A DNA stretch of 64,000 nt from Xanthomonas theicola (lineage in GTDB: Bacteria > Pseudomonadota > Gammaproteobacteria > Xanthomonadales > Xanthomonadaceae): positions 4,194,001-4,258,000 of the forward strand of contig NZ_CP049017.1 in the NCBI RefSeq assembly GCF_014236795.1, given 5' to 3'. A program made the position numbers and the translations under genes. Positions 59,101 through 64,000 of this stretch are shown here, one piece after another (position 1 is the first letter of the stretch; every line of letters starts with the position of its first letter). The notes under the pieces are model-generated. The model saw only the letters and a program-made list of their open reading frames with translations, had not been told where the DNA came from and ran no database searches.

Positions 59101-59242
59101 GGGCATCGCGATGATCGGCGGCCTGTTGATCTCGCAGAGCCTGACCCTGCTCAGCACCCCGGCGCTGTACGTGATCTTCTCCTGCCTGCGCGAGCGCTGG
59201 CGCGCCGCCGCGCCGCCGCGCGCCTTGCCGCACACACCCTGA
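56141..59242 (+). CDS. RND efflux permease, MdtC-like
   Basis: 1033 residues. Start MNLSAPFIRRPIGTALLAIG, then PLPNISIPVIFVQASQAGAD, the proton-relay pair in IGFVVDDAIVVIENIMRHLD and the C-terminal IVKKNAIMMIDFALVAERQH. More similar to MdtC than to the upstream gene in length and in the absence of the Ser/Asn insert. The two pumps should form a heterotrimer. No outer-membrane channel gene follows, so the system must borrow one, for instance the channel encoded at 6643. Confidence 0.9.
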   Translation: MNLSAPFIRRPIGTALLAIGLFVIGMMCYLRLGVAPLPNISIPVIFVQASQAGADASTMAATVTAPLERHLGQLPGIDNMRSSSSEGNSQVFMVFQNDRDIDSAAQDVQTAINAAQADLPSGLSTPRYQKANPNDDPVIAIALTSDTQSADELYNVADSLLAQRLRQIAGVASVDIGGASTPAVRVDVNLRALNAMGLTPDDLRNAVRAANVTSPTGFLSDGSSTTAIVANDAVAKAADFGQLVISQQQGRTVRLRDVANVYDGQQDAYQAAWFGGKPAVVMYVFTRAGANIVETVDRVKAQIPMLRGYLQPGTRMSAYFDRTPTIRASLNEVQATLLISLAMVVLTMALFLRRLAPTLIAAATVPLSLAGAALAMYVMGFTLNNLSLLALVIAIGFVVDDAIVVIENIMRHLDEGMSRLDAALSGAREIGFTIVSITASLVAVFIPILFASGMIGAFFREFTVTLVAAICVSAVVSLTLTPALCSRFLSAHAEPERPGRFGAWLERGHAGMLRVYTVALDFSLRHALLLALTPLLLIAATVFLAGAVKKGSFPAQDTGLIWGRASSSATVSFADMVNRQRRITDMLMSDPAVKIVGARLGSSRQGSSASFNIELKRHDEGRTETTAQVLSRLSAKADRYPDLQLRLRAIQDLPSDGGGGTSQGAQYRVSLQGNDNAQLQEWLPKLQAALKQNPKLRDVGTDVDTAGLRQNIVIDRAQAARLGVSIGAIDGALYGAFGQRQISTIYSDLNQYSVVVNALPEQTATPAALDRINVPTRSGAMVPLTAVARQVPGLAPPQITHQNQYTTMDLSYNLAPGVSTGEGDAIIKATVAGLRMPGDIRIADGGGFNTQLQPNSMLILVLAAIVVVYIVLGMLYESLVHPVTILSTLPAAGMGALLALWVTGTELSVISMIALVLLIGIVKKNAIMMIDFALVAERQHGKSPLDAVREACVVRFRPIMMTTMVAILAAVPLAVGLGEGSELRRPLGIAMIGGLLISQSLTLLSTPALYVIFSCLRERWRAAAPPRALPHTP

Positions 59243-59821
59243 GCGTGTCCAACGGCACATAGCGCGCTCGCCGGAGCGGCACGCAGGCGCTGCCGCGCAG
59301 CGGCGACACCTGAGATGCGCCCGCCGGCTGTAGCCTCTGGCAGCGGCGCAGCCGTGTGGATGCTCTCGTTGGTTTCCCTTGTTCCCACGATCCGCCGAAT
59401 CGGGAAGATGGGGGGCGGGGCAGCGATACGCATGCGCGGGCATGGCGGGCGTCACGCCTGTGGTTGCGCCGAGCGGCGCGTTTCACGCGGCGTCGGTGCC
59501 GCCACTTGCGGTTGCATGCCAGCCGTCGGCGATGCCCGACCAGCGCCTTGTCGTGGATGGCCGCCATGCGCCCGCGTCGCGATGCGGGAACGCAAGGCCG
59601 TCCGCCATCCGATGCCCTGGGCGCTGGGCCGAGCGGAACGAAACGACGTTTCCGCTTTCCGGCGATGCATTCGCAATACGACATGAAAATTCGGCATCCC
59701 CACGGGTCGGCCGAGCCGCAAGAACGCATTCTCTCCATCGTGCAGACAAAATGATCCATTTGCACTTTCTTATCGCTCGCACCACGCGTATCAGCGTCAC
59801 GAATGAAAGAGGATTGAATCG
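59243..59821. other. intergenic stretch, no supported gene
   Basis: About 580 bases between the efflux operon and the Ser-rich gene. All frames are short and Arg/Ala-rich. The last 150 bases (from about 59660) are distinctly more AT-rich and probably hold the promoter of the gene at 59822; no PIP-box-like pair was found in them. Confidence 0.4.
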
Positions 59822-60352
59822 ATGAAATCAGGCTCCGTCAGCAGCAGCAACAGCAGCAACAGCGTCCACCCAAGTGGCTGGCATGGAGACGAACACGAGG
59901 CTTCGGCATCCGTCAGTTCGCACGAGTCGGCGCCATCATGGCAAGACCGCGTGAATCCATGGTTAGAGAGCCTGTCGCTGGAACGGCCGACCGTGGCGAA
60001 TCGCCCGGCGCCGGACCATAGGGTCAGGTTCGCGCGTGGTACAGCAGAGAGTTCCGGTAGCGGAAAGGCCACGAAGTCTTCCACGAACCGCGACGTGACT
60101 ATCCAGGAAAATGCCAACAAAAACGCACAGGTTCTTTATGCTCAGCATAAGGGGGGGACGCTCCCTGAAGAAACGATCGAGCGCTTCAAGTCCGGCGAAT
60201 ATGCGCGGTTCAGCGAGGGCAACCCCAAAGATAGAAAGAAGGAAGGCAAACTGACGCTGAAAGCCTACGCCGCCATGGCAGAGGACGCACGCTCGGACGT
60301 GTATGTTCACAAGGCGCACAAGGACAACACCCCGCGCCTGTCGCTGCGATGA
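59822..60352 (+). CDS. orphan Ser-rich hydrophilic protein, effector-like
   Basis: 176 residues, ATG 59822 with AGAGGA ten bases upstream. The first 50 residues are rich in Ser, Asn, His and Glu (MKSGSVSSSNSSNSVHPSGW, then ASASVSSHESAPSW) with no hydrophobic segment, the composition seen at the N-termini of type III effectors. The rest is basic and helical (NKNAQVLYAQHKGGTLPEET, ERFKSGEYARFSEG). Codon use and GC content are lower than neighbours, suggesting transfer. I recognise no domain. Its isolated position, without secretion genes, leaves the effector idea as inference. Confidence 0.7.
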   Translation: MKSGSVSSSNSSNSVHPSGWHGDEHEASASVSSHESAPSWQDRVNPWLESLSLERPTVANRPAPDHRVRFARGTAESSGSGKATKSSTNRDVTIQENANKNAQVLYAQHKGGTLPEETIERFKSGEYARFSEGNPKDRKKEGKLTLKAYAAMAEDARSDVYVHKAHKDNTPRLSLR

Positions 60353-60500
60353 CGAAGACCCGGGCCAGCCGGTCGCGCTCGGCGAAGCGTCAGGTCCGCC
60401 ACGCGGGCCCGCCCACTGCATCGCGCACGGCGTCAGTGGGCGGTGCGCGGCACCGACGCATGATCGGGCCGCGCACCGCCGCGCCGGCTGGCATCCCCCA

Positions 60501-61886
60501 TCAGCGCCCGCAGGATCCGTCCAGTCCGCCAGCCAGACTGGCCAACGCGCCACGCTCGATCTGCGCATAGCGTTCGAACTCGTCGTGTACCGCGGCGCCC
60601 AGCGCCTGCTCGAACGCGGCGCGGTTGGCGTGCGCGGCGTAGGCACGCTGTTCGCCGCCGCCGAGGTTGGACTGGAAGATGCCTGCGGCGCTGACCGGCA
60701 GGAAATCCTCGTAGACGATCGGGTCGGCGCTGGCCAGGCCGTCGGCGATCAAGGCCTCGGCAGGCTTGCCGGCCAGCGCCGCGGCGCCCGCCGCGCGGCC
60801 GGCATCGGTCAACGCATAGCGGAAATAGCCCAGGCCCTGGCGGCGCAGCGTGGCGTAGTCGTCGGGGAAATCGGCGAACGCGGCCTGCAGGCGCGCCGCG
60901 TAGTCGCCGCCGGCGCTGCCCTCGGCGGCGCGCGCGCGCTCCAGCAGGGCGTCGTACAACGCGCGGCCCTTCGCGGTGAGGGCCAGCCCGCGCTGCTCGA
61001 TCTCGCCGAAGCGCGCGCTGTGGGTGCCGGCCTCGGCGGCGCCGTCGCCGGCCGGGAAGCGCACCGTTTCCTCCAGCGCCTTGAAGCTGGTCTGGCGCAG
61101 CAGGATCGGGCAGCGCCGGCGCGGCGGGCCTTCGATCACCGCCTTGGCGTCGATGCCCCGGCGCAGCATCTCCTCCTGCGCCGCATCGATGTCCAGCGTG
61201 CGCGGGGTCAGGTGGTTGATGTGCGGGCCGTGGAAACTGACCACGTCGGCGATCAGCTTGTGCGCATCGCTCAGCGCGCGGTAGGTCGGCAGCGTCACGG
61301 TCGCATCGCTGTGCCAGCGGAAGGTCTCCAGCGCTTCGGCGACGAAGCGCTGCGCGTCGGCCTCGCCCAGGCCGCCGTCGCGCTCGCAGCGTTCGATCAG
61401 CTGCAGCGCACCATCGGTGAAGATGCGCCGCTGCGCGAGGATCCGCGCGGCCTGCGCACGCAGCGCCGGGTCCTCGATCAGCTCCAGCCGCAACAGCGAG
61501 GTGAACACGCGGAACGGATTGCGCGCCAGCGCCGCCGCATCGAGCGGGCGGAACGCGGTGGAATGCACCGGCACGCCGGCCACCGACAGGTCGTAGTAGC
61601 CGACCGGATGCATGCCCATCACCGCGAACAGCCGGCGCAGCGTGGCCAGCTCCCCGGCGCTGCCGACGCGGATCGCGCCATGCCGCTCCTGGCCCAGCCG
61701 CGCGCGCTCGTCGTTGCGCTGCAACTGCGCGTCCAATGCCGGATCGGCGGCCAGGGTCTCTGCGTTGACCTGCGCCACCAGCTCCATCAGCGTGCCGTAC
61801 AACGGCACCTCGGCGCGATACATGTCGGACATGGCCTGCGCGAACAGGCTGCGGATGGCATCGGGCGAAACGAAAGCAGTGGTCAT
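60501..61886 (-). CDS. hglS: 2-oxoadipate dioxygenase/decarboxylase family protein (HglS/YdcJ, DUF1338)
   Basis: 461 residues from ATG 61886. Iron ligands of the VOC-like fold are in place: His in GVPVHSTAFRPLD, His in FHGPHINHLTPRTLD and Glu in THSARFGEIEQRGLALT. The Pseudomonas putida HglS enzyme converts 2-oxoadipate to D-2-hydroxyglutarate during lysine breakdown. Family assignment is good; the lysine role is by analogy only, as no lysine-catabolic gene is adjacent. Confidence 0.85.
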   Translation of the reverse strand: MTTAFVSPDAIRSLFAQAMSDMYRAEVPLYGTLMELVAQVNAETLAADPALDAQLQRNDERARLGQERHGAIRVGSAGELATLRRLFAVMGMHPVGYYDLSVAGVPVHSTAFRPLDAAALARNPFRVFTSLLRLELIEDPALRAQAARILAQRRIFTDGALQLIERCERDGGLGEADAQRFVAEALETFRWHSDATVTLPTYRALSDAHKLIADVVSFHGPHINHLTPRTLDIDAAQEEMLRRGIDAKAVIEGPPRRRCPILLRQTSFKALEETVRFPAGDGAAEAGTHSARFGEIEQRGLALTAKGRALYDALLERARAAEGSAGGDYAARLQAAFADFPDDYATLRRQGLGYFRYALTDAGRAAGAAALAGKPAEALIADGLASADPIVYEDFLPVSAAGIFQSNLGGGEQRAYAAHANRAAFEQALGAAVHDEFERYAQIERGALASLAGGLDGSCGR

Positions 61887-62121
61887 CGGGCGATCCAGAG
61901 CGGCGGTGGCGCCGGGCAAGGGGTCCGGCAGAACGCCCATTCTCGCGCCGCGGCGGCGGCGCGGCCAGTCGTGCGGCAGATCGCAGCCATGACGAGCGTC
62001 CGGGATGAGCGCAATGGGAGCGCGGCGGCCGCGGAAGTCATGGCTGGGATAGATAGACCGAACCGAATCGAGCTGGAAGCGCTATCGGGACTGCAGCGCT
62101 GGCCGGCTAGCCGCAAGCCCC

Positions 62122-62240
62122 TGTGGGAGCGACTTCAGTCGCGACGCGCGGATCTCGTCGTAGACGCACCGAGGCCACGCCAATATCGGGGACCGGCAGG
62201 CATCGCTGCTGCGCTCGTCGCGACTGAAGTCGTTCCCACA
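62122..62240. repeat. REP-like inverted-repeat element
   Basis: TGTGGGAGCGACTTCAGTCG at 62122 and CGACTGAAGTCGTTCCCACA ending at 62240 are near-perfect 22-24-base arms (one mismatch) enclosing about 70 bases. This arm sequence is a common extragenic repeat in xanthomonads. A half copy is at 8134-8150. Confidence 0.8.
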
Positions 62241-62335
62241 TAAGCACCGCGGGGACGGCTGGACACCTCGGGCATTCAAGCCCGGGGCTTCCATCATCCG
62301 CGTCCTGCCGACCGGCCCACTGTACGCCGCCGCCC

Positions 62336-62878
62336 CTACTGCGCCGCCGCCCGGTCGCGCTGCGCGCGATCGCCGAGCTGGCGGCGCAACAGCGCGTCCA
62401 GCGCGATCGGCCGATCCCAGTGGTCGTAGCTGGCGACGATGGCGTGGCGCAGCGCGCGGTAGGTCAGCGAACCGGGCTCGACCTGCAGCGCATTCGCCAC
62501 GTCGGCCCAGCGCGCCGTCGGGCCGGCCGCCGCCCGCGCGCGCACCACCTCGCGGTACGGCAGCCCCGCGGCCTTGGCCAGGAAGCAAGCGAAATAGATA
62601 TCGCGCGGCGGCCAGCGGCGCTCGCGCAGCAGCGCCTCGGCATAGCCGCGCGGCAACTGCGCGTAGCGCGCCACTTCGTCGAGGAAGCTGTCCGGGTAGC
62701 GCGCGGCGTAGCGGTCGATGTCCAGCAATTGCCGGTCGATCCAGGCATCGCCGCTGCCGGGTGCCTCGGCATGCGCTGCGGCGGCAGCGGGCGGCGGCGC
62801 ATCCTGCGCCATGGCCACGCCCGCCACGCACAGCGCCAGCGGCAGGATCAGGCAGACGGAGCGCAGGCGGGGCGGCAT
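62336..62878 (-). CDS. exported protein of unknown function
   Basis: 180 residues from ATG 62878. A signal peptide (MPPRLRSVCLILPLALCVAG, then VAMAQD) with AMA-Q cleavage is followed by an Ala/Pro linker and a helical domain (DAWIDRQLLDIDRYAARYPD, SFLDEVARYAQLPRGYAEAL, RDIYFACFLAKAAGLPYREV). No known catalytic motif. The repeated amphipathic helices suggest a periplasmic binding or chaperone-like role. Neighbours give no hint. Confidence 0.75.
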   Translation of the reverse strand: MPPRLRSVCLILPLALCVAGVAMAQDAPPPAAAAAHAEAPGSGDAWIDRQLLDIDRYAARYPDSFLDEVARYAQLPRGYAEALLRERRWPPRDIYFACFLAKAAGLPYREVVRARAAAGPTARWADVANALQVEPGSLTYRALRHAIVASYDHWDRPIALDALLRRQLGDRAQRDRAAAQ

Positions 62879-63111
62879 GGGGCGATTCTGCCGGATGCGG
62901 GCAGCGCTGTCAGGCAGGGCCGGACGGCGCTCGCCGATGCGGCAGAAAGATCGCATGGGCTGGCCGGTTGCCTGATGATCGACGCGCATCGCAACGCCGA
63001 TGCAAGAAGGCCCGCCGCACCACCGCGTGCAACGCCGCGCGCATGGCCGGCGCGAGCCGCCTCCTCCGCCTTACGCCGACCTGATTACCCATCAGTCGCA
63101 TCCCTTGATTC

Positions 63112-64000
63112 GGGGCTGGTCAATGCTGCAAGCCGCTGATTCGACAGAGGCGATGCGACGATGGCCAAGAAGAACCTGATCCAGTTCCAGGCGGGCATGA
63201 GCCTGCCGGCGTTCCTGCGGTCCTATGGGAACGAAGCGCAATGCCGGCAAGCCGTCTTTGAACAACGGTGGCCGCAAGGCTTCTTTTGCCCAGCGTGTGG
63301 ACATCGGCGGTCTTGCCAGTTGCACAGCCGCGATCTGCTCCAATGCAATCGCTGCAAACATCAGACCTCCTTGACGCGCGGCACCTTGTTCGCTGATACC
63401 AAGCTGCCGTTGCGCACCTGGTTCCTGGCGATCTACCTCCTCAGCCAGCACAAGAACGGCATCTCGGCGTTGGCGCTGCGCCGGCAACTTGGAGTGAGCT
63501 ACAACACCGCCTGGCTGATCAAACACAAATTGATGCAAGCCATGGTCGAACGCGAAGCCTCCCATCAGTTGAGCGGGGATATACAGGTGGACGACGCCTT
63601 TTGGGGCGGAGAGCGCCACGGCGGCGGGGCCGGCCGTGGCAGTCCGGGCAAGACCCCGTTTGTGGCCGCCGTTCAGTGCTCTGCGCAGGGACATCCTGTC
63701 GCCATGCGCCTGGATGTGGTGGCCGGTTTTCGCAAGGCCGAACTGACCCGCTGGGCAAGCCGCTATGTCGCCCCAGGCAGTCGCGTTGTTTCCGATGGCC
63801 TGAGCTGCTTCCCAGGCGTGGCCCTGGCCGGATGCCACCATACCGCCATCTTCAACCGCGGCCGGCGAGTGCCCACAGAGCCGGCGCTTATCTGGGTCAA
63901 CACCCTCCTGGGCAACATCAAGAACGCCTTGCATGGCACCTATCACGCCTTGCGCCCAAAGTACCTGCAGCGCTACCTCAGCGAGTTCTGCTATCGCTTC
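63112..64000 (+). mobile_element. IS1595-family element, right side beyond the window
   Basis: The transposase gene at 63161 belongs to this family. The left end is probably the GGGGCTGGTCAATG at 63112, but the right end is not visible, so the boundary cannot be confirmed by pairing inverted repeats. Confidence 0.65.
63161..64000 (+). CDS. IS1595-family transposase, incomplete at the window edge
   Basis: 280 codons open from ATG 63161 to the last base. The N-terminal zinc-ribbon has FFCPACGHRR and LLQCNRCKHQTS, two CxxC pairs typical of IS1595 transposases. A helical DNA-binding part follows (SALALRRQLGVSYNTAWLIK), then the DDE-like nuclease start IQVDDAFWGGERHGGG, a second Asp in VVSDGLSCFPG and an Asn in HGTYHALRPKYLQRYLSEF-adjacent NIKNALHG, the N of the DDN(H) catalytic set. 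Reads cleanly so far. Confidence 0.9.
   Translation, partial: MAKKNLIQFQAGMSLPAFLRSYGNEAQCRQAVFEQRWPQGFFCPACGHRRSCQLHSRDLLQCNRCKHQTSLTRGTLFADTKLPLRTWFLAIYLLSQHKNGISALALRRQLGVSYNTAWLIKHKLMQAMVEREASHQLSGDIQVDDAFWGGERHGGGAGRGSPGKTPFVAAVQCSAQGHPVAMRLDVVAGFRKAELTRWASRYVAPGSRVVSDGLSCFPGVALAGCHHTAIFNRGRRVPTEPALIWVNTLLGNIKNALHGTYHALRPKYLQRYLSEFCYRF

Noticed and set aside
55880..59455. Minus-strand 1191-codon frame opposite the MdtC-like gene
   Set aside because: Antisense to a well-supported RND pump, His/Gln/Arg-rich, no ribosome site or family resemblance.
59660..59822. PIP-box (HrpX) promoter for the Ser-rich gene
   Set aside because: No TTCGB-N15-TTCGB pair could be found; only isolated TTCGG.
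60303..62243. Plus-strand 646-codon frame opposite the HglS-type gene
   Set aside because: Mirror of the real minus-strand gene, whose iron ligands and length are convincing.

Overview
The window is GC-rich and gene-dense and looks like a Xanthomonas chromosome. The evidence is its close protein resemblance to xanthomonads (RhlB, thioredoxin, Rho with a long N-terminal tail, RpoH, the ftsE-ftsX order), a type I-C CRISPR repeat of the kind found in X. oryzae, TonB-dependent receptors, and IS5- and IS1595-family elements typical of the genus. I cannot fix the species. Several decayed genes and many IS copies suggest a lineage undergoing some genome degradation. Layout, 1-16 kb: the 5' end of a membrane glucose dehydrogenase gene, a RIO-family kinase, a three-gene RND efflux operon preceded by a striking double-dyad operator, a nested IS scar, mnmG, a small structured RNA behind a sigma-54-like promoter, a Tyr/Pro-rich lipoprotein, a threonine/serine dehydratase overlapped by a YdcF-type membrane protein, a broken SnoaL-like gene and an IS5-family element. 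16-36 kb: core housekeeping genes. These are rpoH, ung, a response regulator, ftsX and ftsE (all minus), the divergent rhlB and trxA, rho, a DUF347-type membrane protein, two pseudogenes (a TonB_C-like gene and aceK), a TonB-dependent receptor overlapping an aminotransferase, monomeric isocitrate dehydrogenase, and a SWIM-domain protein. 36.5-48.2 kb: a complete type I-C CRISPR-Cas locus (cas3, cas5, cas8c with an internal Cas11c start, cas7, cas4, cas1, cas2) and a 17-repeat array. The cas3-cas5 gap has been split by two identical tandem IS5-family copies that share a single TTAA. They landed in the loop of what was a degenerate CRISPR-repeat-like hairpin lying beside a 56-residue AT-rich ORF. 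This gap is the part of the window most likely to hide something undescribed: possibly a repeat-derived regulatory or guard RNA for the cas genes. 48.2-64 kb: a lipoprotein, a LysM protein, queF, a decayed M20 amidohydrolase, a second RND efflux operon of MdtABC type with a repeat element between its two pump genes, an orphan Ser-rich protein, an HglS/YdcJ-type dioxygenase, a REP-like repeat, a small exported protein, and an IS1595-family transposase running off the end. Decay is recurrent. The aceK, SnoaL-like, TonB_C-like and M20 genes and at least two transposases carry frameshifts, stops or deletions, whereas the core genes and the cas genes read cleanly.
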